A stretch of DNA of 64,000 nt from Prochlorococcus marinus str. MIT 9515 (GTDB lineage: Bacteria; Cyanobacteriota; Cyanobacteriia; PCC-6307; Cyanobiaceae). Below, piece by piece: positions 26,985 to 36,716 of the stretch. Both the position numbers and the translations under genes were made by a program. Within the stretch, counting starts at the first letter, position 1. Each line of letters opens with the position of its first letter. The DNA is taken from assembly GCF_000015665.1 (NCBI RefSeq), contig NC_008817.1, positions 1,240,001-1,304,000 of the forward strand, given 5' to 3'. The notes beneath the pieces are model-generated. The model had not been told where the DNA came from. It searched no databases and saw only the letters and a program-made list of their open reading frames with translations.

Positions 26985-28268
26985 ATGAGTCGGATAAAAA
27001 GAAAAATTCACGTAATAGGAATTAATTCTTTTGAATTTTTAGAGCTGCCCCTTAAATTACAAAAATTATTTAAAAAGACAGCTAATATTGCAGTTCCAAA
27101 TACATATATAGGAGAAATAAAATTATGGGCAAAAAATAATACCAATAATAAAGAAAAATTATTTTTCGAAAGCAAAAGTGACAACAAACTAATTGATTGG
27201 CTTAAATCTCAAAAAACTGATGTAATTTTATTTTCTAGGGGTGATCCTCTTTGGTTTGGTATTGGGAGAATACTTCTAGAAAATTTTTCGAAAGAAGAAT
27301 TAAGTTTCTATCCGTCAAATACATGTGCTCAATTAGCATTTAGTAAACTCAAAATATCTTGGCAAGGGGCAGCATATGTAAGTATCCATGGAAGAGATTC
27401 AACCAAATTCATTAAGGCTATGAAATCAAAGCCTTCAAGTATAGCGGTCATTACAGATTCAAATAACTGCGGTTTAGAAACAATTCAGCATAATTTATTA
27501 GAATTAAATTTAGAAAATTATTATGACTTTTGGATTTGTGAGGAAATAGGTTTTAAAAATGAAAGGATCAGAAAATTTAGCCTAAAAGAAAAGTTACCAT
27601 TTGACATTTCTAATTTAAATATTGCTGTTCTCCTGAAAAGAGAAAAAGATCTTCAAAGAGAAGCAACTCCTTTATTTGGATTAAAAGATGATACTTTTAA
27701 AACTTTTGAAGATAGACCAAATTTATTAACCAAAAGGGAGATTCGAATTCAAATTTTAGCTGATTTAGAGTTACCAGAAAATGGCGCAATTTGGGATATT
27801 GGAGCAGGTTGCGGCTCAATTGGTTTAGAAGCATTAAAATTAAGGCCCAATTTAAAATTATTTTGTATTGACAAAAGAATTGGATCAAAAGAATTGATAT
27901 TAGAAAATGCAAAAAGATTAGGCGTTAGACCTAAGGATATTTTTGAAGAAGATATAAATAATTTAATTGATACTAATAACATTAAATCTTTTAAAAAAGC
28001 TAGGAGAATAATTATTGGTGGCTGTGACAAAAATACTAAACTTCGAATTATTAATGAATTATCTAAAGATATGAATCATGGAGATATTGTTTCTATTCCT
28101 TTAATTGATATTCAAACCATTAAAGATTTAAGAGAGACTTTAAAAGTAAATAATTTCGAAGTAACTCTAAATCTTATTCAGACTTATAAAAGTTTAAGTA
28201 TTTCAGGGGGAATTAGAATGGATCCGAACAATCCTGTATTTTTGCTTAAAGGGAGAAAACTAATTTAA
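26985..28268 (+). CDS. cobL: Precorrin-6Y C5,15-methyltransferase (CbiE-CbiT / CobL)
   Basis: The 427-residue bifunctional enzyme methylates C5 and C15 of the corrin ring and decarboxylates the C12 acetate in cobalamin synthesis. The N-terminal CbiE half (about 1-215) has FSRGDPLWFGIGR near 83 and SIHGRDSTKF near 130. The CbiT half starts near 240 with LTKREIRIQILADLELP, then the SAM motif IWDIGAGCGSIGLEAL near 263. Full length supports a working fusion, consistent with a B12-making cyanobacterium. It converges with nadK with 7 bases between them. Confidence 0.93.
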   Translation: MSRIKRKIHVIGINSFEFLELPLKLQKLFKKTANIAVPNTYIGEIKLWAKNNTNNKEKLFFESKSDNKLIDWLKSQKTDVILFSRGDPLWFGIGRILLENFSKEELSFYPSNTCAQLAFSKLKISWQGAAYVSIHGRDSTKFIKAMKSKPSSIAVITDSNNCGLETIQHNLLELNLENYYDFWICEEIGFKNERIRKFSLKEKLPFDISNLNIAVLLKREKDLQREATPLFGLKDDTFKTFEDRPNLLTKREIRIQILADLELPENGAIWDIGAGCGSIGLEALKLRPNLKLFCIDKRIGSKELILENAKRLGVRPKDIFEEDINNLIDTNNIKSFKKARRIIIGGCDKNTKLRIINELSKDMNHGDIVSIPLIDIQTIKDLRETLKVNNFEVTLNLIQTYKSLSISGGIRMDPNNPVFLLKGRKLI

Positions 28269-28275
28269 CTTAAAA

Positions 28276-29184
28276 TTACTTATTAGGTTTACCCACATGA
28301 GGTAATCCCCAACCTAATTTATTTCTCAAAACTTGGAAAAATTCATGATCTTCAAGTCTTATAAACTTTACTGAATGTTTACTTTTTCTAATTAAAACTC
28401 TATCTTCAGGCCAAACATAACAACCGGCATTTCCATCAACAACCATAACTAACCTTTCAGGGGTTGCTGGGAAAACTGTAACTGGTTCTGAATCATTAAA
28501 AACTAAAGCCCTTGAAGCTAAAGAATGAGGAGCAATTGGAGTTAATTGAACTACTGGGCAATCGGGCGTAATAACAGGACCGCCAGCACTTAAAGAATAA
28601 GCTGTTGAGCCAGTTGGAGTAGAGAGTATAACCCCATCAGCAGATATATCGACTGGTGCATGTCTACCTATTGAAATCTCAAAATGGCACATACTCGTCA
28701 AAGGTTCTCTATGAAGAGCCATTTCATTTAAGCAAAGAGATTCCCATCTTCTTTGCTCATCTCTCATTACACTAATAATCAAACTTTTTCTTTCTTCTAT
28801 TTCCCAATTACCAACAATAAGTTTATCAACTGCTTCCTCTAGATTAGAAAGATACGCTTCTGCAAGAAAACCTAAATGCCCAGTATTAATTGTAAGGATT
28901 GGAATTTTTGCAGGAGCTGTCTGTCGCGCAGCAGAAAGTACTGTACCGTCTCCTCCCAGAACAATCGCAAACTCCATAGACGAATCGAAACCTTCAGGAA
29001 CACAATTCGAGTATCCCAAAGGACGAACGTGCTGATCAGGATTGGCAAAACCAACCATACCTCCAGAACTACTTACTCTTACAACTTCATAATTGGATTT
29101 CTCCAATTTTTTTTGAACTGAAATTGCTGTTTGAACAGCTAGTTCTTTACCATCATTGACGATTAGTCCAGCTTTACGTACCAA
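28276..29184 (-). CDS. nadK: NAD kinase
   Basis: The 302-residue enzyme phosphorylates NAD to NADP. Visible family motifs are the [13 protein letters not shown] loop near residue 72 with the catalytic [15 protein letters not shown] near 102, [22 protein letters not shown] near 185 and ITPIAPHSL-like LTPIAPHSL near 217. It begins at TTG (29184) to give [17 protein letters not shown], the normal N-terminus. It is one of the two NAD kinase types usual in cyanobacteria. Confidence 0.94.
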   Translation of the reverse strand: MVRKAGLIVNDGKELAVQTAISVQKKLEKSNYEVVRVSSSGGMVGFANPDQHVRPLGYSNCVPEGFDSSMEFAIVLGGDGTVLSAARQTAPAKIPILTINTGHLGFLAEAYLSNLEEAVDKLIVGNWEIEERKSLIISVMRDEQRRWESLCLNEMALHREPLTSMCHFEISIGRHAPVDISADGVILSTPTGSTAYSLSAGGPVITPDCPVVQLTPIAPHSLASRALVFNDSEPVTVFPATPERLVMVVDGNAGCYVWPEDRVLIRKSKHSVKFIRLEDHEFFQVLRNKLGWGLPHVGKPNK

Positions 29185-29254
29185 TCAATAAATTACAAAC
29201 TACTAATATTTTAATCTAAATTGATTAAGAAACCTAATTTAAACACTAATTATT

Positions 29255-30262
29255 TTAAAACTGTTCTAGGAATCTTAGATCATTAGTGTAAAACCTCCTT
29301 ATGTCATCAATCTGATGTCTCACCATACAAAATCTTTCTACACCTAATCCAGCGGCAAAACCAGTATATCTTTCAGAGTCAATTCCTAATTTTTCTAAAA
29401 CCTTTGGATCTACCATTCCACAACCCATTACTTCCAGCCATTTACCTTTCCATTGAACATCCACTTCTGCTGAGGGTTCAGTAAAAGGAAAATAACTAGC
29501 CCTAAATCTAACTGGAATGTCCCCAAAGAAAGTTTTTAAAAAAGTAAGTACAGTTCCTCTTAAATGACTAAAATTTATATCTTGATCTAGACATAAAACC
29601 TCTACTTGATTAAAAACAGGGGAGTGAGTAGCGTCGACCGCATCTCTCCTATAAACTCTCCCAGGTGCAATAATTCTTACTGGAGGCGGATTTTTTTCAA
29701 GATATCTAATCTGAACAGGAGAGGTGTGAGTTCTGAGTAAACGATTTTCATCTAAATAAAAAGTATCCTGCATATCTCTTGCAGGATGATTTTTAGGTAT
29801 GTTGAGCGACTCGAAATTATAAAAATCACTCTCTATTTCAGGACCATTTTCAACGGAGTAACCTAGTCCGCAAAAAATATCTATAATCTCATCTTGTGTG
29901 GAAATCAAAGGGTGTTTATGACCTGAGTGGGTTCCTGTGGAAGGTATAGTTACATCAATTTTTTCATCTTTAATTTGTTGATCTATAGCGTCACTATTAA
30001 GTTGATCTTTTCTTTCAGTTATTAAATCTTGCAAATTTATCTTTATCAAGTTGGCCTTCTGCCCAACAATAGGTCTATCAACTGAGGACAATTTTCCCAT
30101 AGTTTTTAATATTATTGATAACTCACCTTTCTTTCCTAGTAAAGAAACTCGTAGTTGATCCAATTCAGCATCAGTATTAGCATTTTTAATGTTTTCATTG
30201 GCCAATAAAGAAAGATTATTTAACTTTTCCTCTATTTGGCTTAATGATTCAATTTGACTCAC
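29255..30262 (-). CDS. pheS: Phenylalanyl-tRNA synthetase alpha subunit
   Basis: The 335-residue class II synthetase subunit pairs with PheT, which is not in the window. It has the helical N-terminal region, then the catalytic core with [14 protein letters not shown] near 117, [15 protein letters not shown] near 157, [13 protein letters not shown] (motif 2 region) near 175 and a motif 3 block [20 protein letters not shown] near 298. Length and motifs are normal. It is divergent from surE with 67 bases between starts. Confidence 0.96.
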   Translation of the reverse strand: MSQIESLSQIEEKLNNLSLLANENIKNANTDAELDQLRVSLLGKKGELSIILKTMGKLSSVDRPIVGQKANLIKINLQDLITERKDQLNSDAIDQQIKDEKIDVTIPSTGTHSGHKHPLISTQDEIIDIFCGLGYSVENGPEIESDFYNFESLNIPKNHPARDMQDTFYLDENRLLRTHTSPVQIRYLEKNPPPVRIIAPGRVYRRDAVDATHSPVFNQVEVLCLDQDINFSHLRGTVLTFLKTFFGDIPVRFRASYFPFTEPSAEVDVQWKGKWLEVMGCGMVDPKVLEKLGIDSERYTGFAAGLGVERFCMVRHQIDDIRRFYTNDLRFLEQF

Positions 30263-30329
30263 TGATATAGTAAAAATAAGTATTTTCTTATCTTACTTAA
30301 ATATCGTCCATAATAAAATGAAATAACCT

Positions 30330-31139
30330 ATGGAATCGTTAAATATATTAATAAGTAATGATGATGGAGTTTTTGCTGAAGGAATAAGAGCATTAGCAAG
30401 ATCTGCTTTAAAAAAAGGACATAAAGTAACTGTAGTTTGTCCAGACCAAGAAAGATCGGCAACTGGACATGGCCTCACTTTGCAATCTCCTTTGAGAGTC
30501 GAGAGAGCAGATGAATTATTTGAACCGGGTATTAAAGCGTGGGGATGTTCAGGTACTCCTGCTGATTGTGTTAAGTTAGCCCTATCAGAATTATTAGACA
30601 AAAAGCCTGATTTGATTCTTTCTGGAGTAAATCATGGGCCAAATTTAGGAACGGATATTTTTTGTTCAGGAACAGTTGCTGCAGCGATGGAAGGGACTTT
30701 AGAAAATGTTCCATCTATGGCAATTAGTGTTGCGAGTTTCAAATGGAAAAACTTTGAATTCGCTAGTGAAATCGCAATGAATATTGCAGAGCAAGCAATC
30801 AAGGATAATTGGCCAAACGCACTTCTTTTAAATTTGAATATACCGCCATGTGAAAAGAATAAAATAAAGGAATTATCTTGGACAAGATTATCAATAAGAA
30901 AATATAAAAACCAATTTTCCAAAAGAGAAGACCCAAGAGGAGATGATTATTATTGGTTAGCTGGTGAGGCTGTTTTAGATCTCAAATCAAAAGGTTATGG
31001 GCCTAAGAATTGGCCTAGTGACGTTTCTCAAATAGAAGAAAACAAAATTTCTCTTACACCTGTAGAAACAGATTTATTTTGGAGAGGCAGTTTAGACGTT
31101 TTGCCAAAAATCAATGCTTCATTTATAAATGCTTCTTAA
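30330..31139 (+). CDS. surE: 5'/3'-nucleotidase SurE
   Basis: The 269-residue metal-dependent nucleotidase dephosphorylates nucleoside monophosphates. The N-terminal [14 protein letters not shown] with the D-D pair near residue 8, [14 protein letters not shown] near 37 and [25 protein letters not shown] near 93 are the diagnostic metal and active-site blocks. The 3' end overlaps the convergent DUF3611 gene by 21 bases. Nothing unusual is seen. Confidence 0.95.
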   Translation: MESLNILISNDDGVFAEGIRALARSALKKGHKVTVVCPDQERSATGHGLTLQSPLRVERADELFEPGIKAWGCSGTPADCVKLALSELLDKKPDLILSGVNHGPNLGTDIFCSGTVAAAMEGTLENVPSMAISVASFKWKNFEFASEIAMNIAEQAIKDNWPNALLLNLNIPPCEKNKIKELSWTRLSIRKYKNQFSKREDPRGDDYYWLAGEAVLDLKSKGYGPKNWPSDVSQIEENKISLTPVETDLFWRGSLDVLPKINASFINAS

Positions 31140-31652
31140 CAACCATAAAGAGAAGCAAAGTCCAAGGAAATGAGCTGCGATAACTTGCGTATTACTGAGT
31201 ACTGATAAAATCTCAAGACCCGTAATAGGAATATCAGATGAAGCCGTGATAAGTTGACCAGTTGTTTGAGAGGATGCTTGTATAAATAGTGCTCCCATAA
31301 GTGCTTGATATCCAATTAAACCAAATAAAATTCCCAGCAAATCATTTATTAAGCCCCTTTTTATTAATTTGCTTGTTTGCCCTCTTGAGGGTCTAGCATT
31401 ACTTGAAATTGCCCTGCCAGTTTTCACTATTAACCAACCTTGCCACAGACTAAAAACTAGTAAAATCAGGGATATTGTTGTTAGTGATAAGCCCGGAGTC
31501 AAACTTAATTGTCCTTCGCTATTATTTACAACATTTGAAAAAAGTAAAACAGCTGTTACTACAACACCTAGAATGGATTGAATCCAAAAACGTATCCAGC
31601 CAATGCGCCGCATTCCAAATGAAAGCGACTGAAAATCAATTTTGCCAGACAT
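31119..31652 (-). CDS. DUF3611 family membrane protein
   Basis: The 177-residue protein has four hydrophobic segments (about 24-42, 55-72, 106-125 and 150-172) and begins with a soluble head followed by [20 protein letters not shown], characteristic of the DUF3611 family found in cyanobacteria and plastids. Function is unknown; a thylakoid or plasma membrane location is likely. It overlaps the end of surE and is divergent from ribF. Confidence 0.75.
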   Translation of the reverse strand: MSGKIDFQSLSFGMRRIGWIRFWIQSILGVVVTAVLLFSNVVNNSEGQLSLTPGLSLTTISLILLVFSLWQGWLIVKTGRAISSNARPSRGQTSKLIKRGLINDLLGILFGLIGYQALMGALFIQASSQTTGQLITASSDIPITGLEILSVLSNTQVIAAHFLGLCFSLWLLRSIYK

Positions 31653-31720
31653 TCATTTGATTGAATAAACTACAATTAGTTTAAATTTGCCATCAAAATC
31701 ATAAAATTGCACGTTATCTT

Positions 31721-32644
31721 GTGATCTCTTTAATATCACCTTCCGAAGTTAAGAATCCCACCTCAATAGCTATTGGTAGTTTTGATGGAGTACATGCTGG
31801 TCATAGACAATTAATTGACAGTGTTGTCAAAGAAAATAAATATACACCAACAATCGCAAGCTTCTGGCCACATCCAAGAGAAATACTTTATGGAGAAACA
31901 CGCCTAAGACTTGATCTACCTGAAGAAAAACTTCCTATTCTTGAAGACCTTGGAATTGAACAATTAGTTCTAATTCCCTTTGATAAGAATCTCTCTAGAT
32001 TAAGTGCCGATAACTTTATAAAAGAGATTTTGATCAATCAATTACAAGCAAAGAGTATTTCTGTAGGCGCTAATTTTAGATTTGGGTATAAAAGAAGCGG
32101 TGATATTAATACAATAAAACTTATCACTAGAGATATGGATATAAAACTAAAAATCATCTCAATTTTAAAAGACAATGAAGGAAGAATTAGCAGCAGTAGA
32201 GTAAGAGATTTATTACAAAAAAGTGATTTAAAGAATGCTTTAAGAATACTCAATAGGCCATACAGCTTTAAAGGGAAAGTAGTTAAGGGGAAAGGGATTG
32301 GGAAGCGCCTTGGATTTCCTACAGCAAATCTAGAAATAGATGGAAGAAAATTTTTACCTGGTGAAGGGGTCTATGCAGCATGGTCCACCATAAATAATTC
32401 TCCAAATAAAATCGCTTCTGTTATGAATCTTGGTTCTCAACCAACTATTGATCCTCTCTTGCCATCAGCCGTTGAAGTACATTTAATTAATAAAGATATC
32501 GATCTATATGATCTTAATTTATCGGTAGAGCCCGTTGAGAAGTTAAGGTCTCAAATCAAGTTTCAGAATATTGATCAACTCTCTAATCAAATTACTATAG
32601 ATAGAGAAAATGCTTTAAAAATTCTTAATGAGCATAGTAAATAA
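31721..32644 (+). CDS. ribF: Bifunctional riboflavin kinase / FAD synthetase (GTG start)
   Basis: The 307-residue enzyme converts riboflavin to FMN and FAD. The N-terminal adenylyltransferase half has IAIGSFDGVHAGHRQLID near residue 16 and an FRFGYKRSGDI block near 116. The kinase half starts near 180 with RPYSFKGKVVKGKGIGKRLGFPTANL. GTG at 31721 is the only start compatible with the family N-terminus, since the upstream frame has no ATG before a stop. It precedes thiE by 9 bases and may be co-transcribed with it. Confidence 0.94.
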   Translation: MISLISPSEVKNPTSIAIGSFDGVHAGHRQLIDSVVKENKYTPTIASFWPHPREILYGETRLRLDLPEEKLPILEDLGIEQLVLIPFDKNLSRLSADNFIKEILINQLQAKSISVGANFRFGYKRSGDINTIKLITRDMDIKLKIISILKDNEGRISSSRVRDLLQKSDLKNALRILNRPYSFKGKVVKGKGIGKRLGFPTANLEIDGRKFLPGEGVYAAWSTINNSPNKIASVMNLGSQPTIDPLLPSAVEVHLINKDIDLYDLNLSVEPVEKLRSQIKFQNIDQLSNQITIDRENALKILNEHSK

Positions 32645-32653
32645 AATTTTAAT

Positions 32654-33715
32654 ATGGAACAACCAAAAATAAATCAACCGGAAGACTTACGAATTTCTCA
32701 GATTATTGACGCCAATCTAGATAGAGCAAGAGAAGGATTAAGAGTCTTAGAGGACTGGGCCAGATTTGGCTTAGGAAATGAAGATTTTGTCATAAGAATA
32801 AAAAACCTCCGACAAATATTAGGTAAAAATCATTTAGAAATTTACAAAAAATCAAGAAATCATATAGAAGATCAATGTAAAGGGTTATCTCATATTGAAC
32901 AAATCCACCGGAAAAGTCCCTCTAAAATAATAAGTTCTAATTCTGCTAGGGTTCAAGAGGCTCTTAGAGTTATTGAAGAGTTTTCAAGAAACCATAATAA
33001 TAAACTTTCCAAAATAGCTTCTGATATTAGATATGAAATTTACACTTTAGAAATTGAACTATTAAATCTAAACACTCGTAAGAGAGCAGAGTTAATAATT
33101 AGAGAAAACAATTTATATTCGATAACAGATCATAGAGACAACTTATTACAAATAATTGAAAAAATATTGTTAGGAGGAGTAAAAATTATTCAGCACAGAT
33201 TTAAAGAAGGTAATGATAAAAATCATCTCAAAGAAGCAATTCAAGTAAAGAACCTATGTGAAAAATATAATTCTTTGTTCATCGTTAATGACAGAGTAGA
33301 TATAGCAATGGCATCAAATGCAGACGGTGTTCATCTTGGGCAAGAAGACATTGATGTAAAAACAGCAAGAAAATTACTAGGCAGTTCTAAAATCATTGGT
33401 GTTTCAGCAAATAATTCAACTGATATCAATAAAGCTATAAAAGATGGATGCGATTACATTGGTATTGGGCCAGTTTTTCAATCCTTAACAAAAAAGGGAA
33501 AAGAACCACTCGGGGTTGAGAAGATTAAAACTTTAATAAAAGATATAAACATTCCTTGTTTTGCTATAGGAGGTATTAACAAATTAAATATTTCTTGTTT
33601 AAAAAGTCATAGAATTAGCAAGGTTGCAGTAGTTTCAGGGCTACTAAATTCAGAAGATCCAAAAGAAGAAGCTATTATTATCTTAAAAAAACTTTCCAAT
33701 GAAAATTATAGTTAA
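32654..33715 (+). CDS. thiE: Thiamine phosphate synthase with cyanobacterial N-terminal extension
   Basis: The 353-residue protein couples the thiazole and pyrimidine phosphates to thiamine phosphate. Residues 1-150 form a helical extension (RISQIIDANLDRAREGLRVLE and a later VQEALRVIEEFSR) found in cyanobacterial ThiE. The TIM-barrel starts near 160 (YSITDHRDN), with KIIQHRFKEG near 178, VNDRVDIAMASNADGVHLGQED near 210, SANNSTDI near 250 and YIGIGPVFQSLTKKG near 268. Phosphate-binding residues look intact. It overlaps thiS by 17 bases. Confidence 0.94.
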   Translation: MEQPKINQPEDLRISQIIDANLDRAREGLRVLEDWARFGLGNEDFVIRIKNLRQILGKNHLEIYKKSRNHIEDQCKGLSHIEQIHRKSPSKIISSNSARVQEALRVIEEFSRNHNNKLSKIASDIRYEIYTLEIELLNLNTRKRAELIIRENNLYSITDHRDNLLQIIEKILLGGVKIIQHRFKEGNDKNHLKEAIQVKNLCEKYNSLFIVNDRVDIAMASNADGVHLGQEDIDVKTARKLLGSSKIIGVSANNSTDINKAIKDGCDYIGIGPVFQSLTKKGKEPLGVEKIKTLIKDINIPCFAIGGINKLNISCLKSHRISKVAVVSGLLNSEDPKEEAIIILKKLSNENYS

Positions 33716-33908
33716 TGGTAAAGAAAAAAATATTGAGATAGGAAATGAAAAGGCTTTACTCTCAAGCGCTTTAAAATTGCTAGGTTATAAACCAAAGACT
33801 ATAGTCGTTGAAGTGAACGACTTAATTATCAACTCAAACAAATGGGATAACCAGATACTAAAAGAAGGAGACAAGCTGGAAATTGTATCCATTGTTGGAG
33901 GCGGATAA
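33699..33908 (+). CDS. thiS: Sulfur carrier protein ThiS
   Basis: The 69-residue ubiquitin-like protein carries sulfur as a C-terminal thiocarboxylate for thiazole formation. It starts KIIVNGKEKNIE and ends IVSIVGGG; the double-glycine end needed for activation is present. It starts 17 bases before the end of thiE, which indicates coupled translation of the two thiamine genes. Confidence 0.93.
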   Translation: MKIIVNGKEKNIEIGNEKALLSSALKLLGYKPKTIVVEVNDLIINSNKWDNQILKEGDKLEIVSIVGGG

Positions 33909-34020
33909 ATAACTTATTAGAAGATATCTAAAAATCTTCATATTTTTTTAACTTTAAGCTCGAAACAATAACCCAATTTTCGAATTTTTCATTTTATATT
34001 CTTAATACTCCAAATTGAAA

Positions 34021-34188
34021 ATGAAAGAAAATCAAAACCAAAATTCAAGATCATTGAAATGGGAGCCTAATGGTGAATTGGCCCAAAAAGATTTATCTGA
34101 ATTAATTGAAAAATTAAAAAATGTAGAAGGAGATGACACCTCCTCAGAATTATCAAGACTAGGTACCAAATCGAACACAATAAATTAA
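34021..34188 (+). CDS. Small conserved-looking protein, 55 aa, unknown function
   Basis: An ATG at 34021 opens a 55-codon frame reading MKENQNQNSRSLKWEPNGEL, with a helical QKDLSELIEKLKNVEG and a polar tail. The charged, helix-forming composition and lack of rare codons resemble short conserved proteins of marine picocyanobacteria. No family is recognised. It lies 112 bases after thiS and could be the end of that transcript or a separate unit. Confidence 0.5.
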   Translation: MKENQNQNSRSLKWEPNGELAQKDLSELIEKLKNVEGDDTSSELSRLGTKSNTIN

Positions 34189-34257
34189 TTTTGTTACTTT
34201 GACCTTGTTTCCAGAAAAATTTATATCAAATTATAGTTACTGAATCTAAAACAATAA

Positions 34258-34389
34258 ATGACTAAAAGATACCCAGAGTGGGTGAACACACAAGTTGTTG
34301 TAAAGGCTATAAAAATGCGAGAGGAAGGAATACTTTCCAAACAACTCAATTTATGGATAGAAAATCTACTAGAAATCGAAAAAAAATGA
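34258..34389 (+). CDS. Micro-protein, 43 aa, unknown function
   Basis: ATG at 34258 gives 43 residues starting MTKRYPEWVNTQVVVKAIKM and ending in a helical WIENLLEIEKK. Composition is soluble and amphipathic. It ends 10 bases before the convergent larB stop. Coding is judged from length relative to the A/T-rich background and amino-acid composition; homologue searches would decide. Confidence 0.45.
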   Translation: MTKRYPEWVNTQVVVKAIKMREEGILSKQLNLWIENLLEIEKK

Positions 34390-34399
34390 TTAAACTCTT

Positions 34400-35053
34400 C
34401 TAGATTCTTTTTATGATTCTTAGGGCCGCCATTGCGGCTCCATATCCATTGTCTATATTCATAACAGAAATTCCTGGAGCGCAACTGGATAACATACTAT
34501 TCAAGGCAGTTTCTCCATTCTTACTAACTCCATACCCTATTGAAACTGGAACCGCAATTATAGGTTGAGGTAATAATCCTCCAATAACAGTTGCTAGAGC
34601 TCCTTCCATTCCCGCACAAACTATAAGAACATCATATTTATTAATTTCATCTATCTGATTTAATAAACGATGAAGACCTGCGACTCCTACATCTATAAAA
34701 GATTGACACCTAACTCCATATAGTTCTAAGGATAATTTAGCTTCAAGTGTTACAGCCAAATCACTAGAGCCTCCTGCAATTATTGCTACTTTTTTGTTTG
34801 TAGAAATTTTGTTAAAATTTTCACCGACTATAAGACAATTCGCTTCTTCATAGAATATTGCCTCTTCAAATTCATCTAATAAATGAATAGCTTTTTCTTT
34901 ATCAATACGAGTGATTAAAACTACTTCTTTTTTTTGTAAAACTTCTTTAGAAACTCTTTTTAATTGATCTACGCTTTTATCTGCACCCCAAATGGCCTCA
35001 ATAAGTCCAATTCTTTCTCTTCTCTGAAAGTCAAACCTAATATCTAAATTCAT
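34400..35053 (-). CDS. larB: LarB-like nickel-pincer-cofactor carboxylase / AIR carboxylase homologue
   Basis: The 217-residue protein begins [22 protein letters not shown] and has a PurE-like core: IAGGSSDLAVTLEAKLSLELYG near residue 92, DVGVAGLHRLL near 120 and CAGMEGALATVIGGLL near 145, then VPVSIGYGVSKNGETALNSML near 168. That head-plus-core pattern is the LarB family, which carboxylates nicotinate adenine dinucleotide for the nickel pincer cofactor. LarC and LarE are not in the window, so the role may differ here. It overlaps the upstream gene by ATGA at the end of the era operon. Confidence 0.85.
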   Translation of the reverse strand: MNLDIRFDFQRRERIGLIEAIWGADKSVDQLKRVSKEVLQKKEVVLITRIDKEKAIHLLDEFEEAIFYEEANCLIVGENFNKISTNKKVAIIAGGSSDLAVTLEAKLSLELYGVRCQSFIDVGVAGLHRLLNQIDEINKYDVLIVCAGMEGALATVIGGLLPQPIIAVPVSIGYGVSKNGETALNSMLSSCAPGISVMNIDNGYGAAMAALRIIKRI

Positions 35054-35496
35054 CCTTGTTTAATTAACTCTCCTTCATAAATTAATTGAAAAGGATTAAA
35101 GTTTATATTCAAAGATGTTTTAACGTTTTCTTCGAATTTTTCTTGTATCTCATTTACTTCATTCATTGATATACTTTTCCATAGTTTTTTATTTTCCCAA
35201 TTTACCAATATTAAAGCTTCTTCTTTTTCTTTATTCCAAAATATTTGTCTCCCCAGAAAACCCTCTTGAATAGATAGCCATGGCTCCCAAACTTCTTTTT
35301 CGGCTTGAAGCCATATTTTTTTAAACTCAGAAGGGATTTTTAGTCTTAATTCTTCTGTAACAAGTTCACTTTGATAAGTATCCATTGGAAGAGCTTTAAG
35401 GATTGGAGAATTGATTTGAGATAGAAAAATAAAGAGACAAATAAACAAAAAAGTAAGGTTTTTTATCTTCTCTTTAATTTTAAAGTTTATTTTCAT
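35050..35496 (-). CDS. TIGR03792-like exported cyanobacterial protein
   Basis: The 148-residue protein has an N-terminal hydrophobic stretch ([15 protein letters not shown]) that should act as a signal or anchor, then a ferredoxin-like domain with [23 protein letters not shown] and [13 protein letters not shown] and [13 protein letters not shown]. This corresponds to my knowledge of the TIGR03792 family of cyanobacterial unknowns, related to antibiotic-biosynthesis monooxygenase folds. It overlaps both neighbours by ATGA, so it is firmly inside the era-trmD/ispF-larB operon. Confidence 0.65.
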   Translation of the reverse strand: MKINFKIKEKIKNLTFLFICLFIFLSQINSPILKALPMDTYQSELVTEELRLKIPSEFKKIWLQAEKEVWEPWLSIQEGFLGRQIFWNKEKEEALILVNWENKKLWKSISMNEVNEIQEKFEENVKTSLNINFNPFQLIYEGELIKQG

Positions 35497-36716
35497 TCTT
35501 TTTTCTCAAGCAATACTACAGAGTGACAACTAATCCCCTCTTCTCTACCCTCAGGACCCAATCTCTCATTTGTAGTAGCCTTTATTCCAATAAAACTATC
35601 TTCGATTTGCAAGATATCAGAAATATTATTCTTCATTAATTCCACAAAAGGTTTAATTTTTGGTCTTTCTGCCACAATAACACTATCAATATTATTTACT
35701 TCCCAACCTTGATTTCTAATTAATTCGATAACTTTAGATAACAAAAATAAACTATCTACATCTTTCCATTTTTGATCAGATGGAGGGAAGTATTTTCCGA
35801 TGTCACCAAGAGATAGAGCTCCTAACAATGCATCCATTATTGAGTGGCTAAGAACGTCAGCGTCGCTATGACCATCCAGTCCTAAATCATCAGGGTGTTG
35901 CAATTTAACTCCTCCAATGATTAAGTTTCTACCCTTTACTAATCGGTGAATATCATATCCATTTCCTATACGGAATTTCATCATTTCATTTGAGTCTTCA
36001 TCTATTCTCTTACTTTTTGGTGATTTTTTATAGTCTTCATACGAAATCAAGTCATTTCTTCTCTCTAATGTTCTTTCAAACATTTTTTGTTTACGCCATA
36101 ATTCAATCTCTTCATGATTACCACTAACAAGAATATCTGGTACTTTCATTTCTCTAAAAATTAGAGGTCTCGTATAATGCGGATATTCTAATAAAGATGA
36201 ATTATGACTCTCATCTATTAAAGATCTAGGATCTCCAAGGGTTCCAGGTAATAATCTTGTCAAACCATTAATTATAGTCATAGCAGGAATTTCCCCTCCT
36301 GAAAGTACATAATCACCTATAGAAACTTCTTCATCAGCCAAGCATCTAACTCTTTCATCAAAACCTTCATATTGCCCGCATATAATTATTAATTGATCTA
36401 AAGTAGACCATCTTAAAAGATCCTGCTGCTTTAAAACTTTACCTTGTGGACTCATTAATAAAGTTTTAATATTAGGTAATTTTTTTATTGAATCATGAGC
36501 CTTAAAAATCGGTCCTGGTTTTAAAACCATCCCCGAACCTCCTCCATAAGGCTTGTCATCGACTTGTCTATACGAACCTTCTCCGTATTCTCTTAAATCA
36601 TGTAAGTTCACCTTGATTAACTTTTTCTCTAAAGCTCTTGTTATTACACCTAAATTATTTATTAATTCAAAAGCTTTGGGGAACAAAGTAATTACTTCAA
36701 AATTCAAATTAGTCAT
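35493..36716 (-). CDS. trmD-ispF: Fused tRNA (guanine37-N1)-methyltransferase and MEcPP synthase
   Basis: One uninterrupted frame of 407 codons contains two enzymes. Residues 1 to about 245 are Trm[30 protein letters not shown] near 60, [11 protein letters not shown] near 113 and [15 protein letters not shown] near 130. From [15 protein letters not shown] near 246 the rest is Isp[25 protein letters not shown] with the D-x-H metal site, [24 protein letters not shown]. IspF closes the cyclodiphosphate ring in the MEP isoprenoid pathway. The linker of about 15 residues ([10 protein letters not shown]) contains no stop. Internal initiation at the MM pair could still give separate IspF. The gene abuts the era stop. 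Confidence 0.93.
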   Translation of the reverse strand: MTNLNFEVITLFPKAFELINNLGVITRALEKKLIKVNLHDLREYGEGSYRQVDDKPYGGGSGMVLKPGPIFKAHDSIKKLPNIKTLLMSPQGKVLKQQDLLRWSTLDQLIIICGQYEGFDERVRCLADEEVSIGDYVLSGGEIPAMTIINGLTRLLPGTLGDPRSLIDESHNSSLLEYPHYTRPLIFREMKVPDILVSGNHEEIELWRKQKMFERTLERRNDLISYEDYKKSPKSKRIDEDSNEMMKFRIGNGYDIHRLVKGRNLIIGGVKLQHPDDLGLDGHSDADVLSHSIMDALLGALSLGDIGKYFPPSDQKWKDVDSLFLLSKVIELIRNQGWEVNNIDSVIVAERPKIKPFVELMKNNISDILQIEDSFIGIKATTNERLGPEGREEGISCHSVVLLEKKE

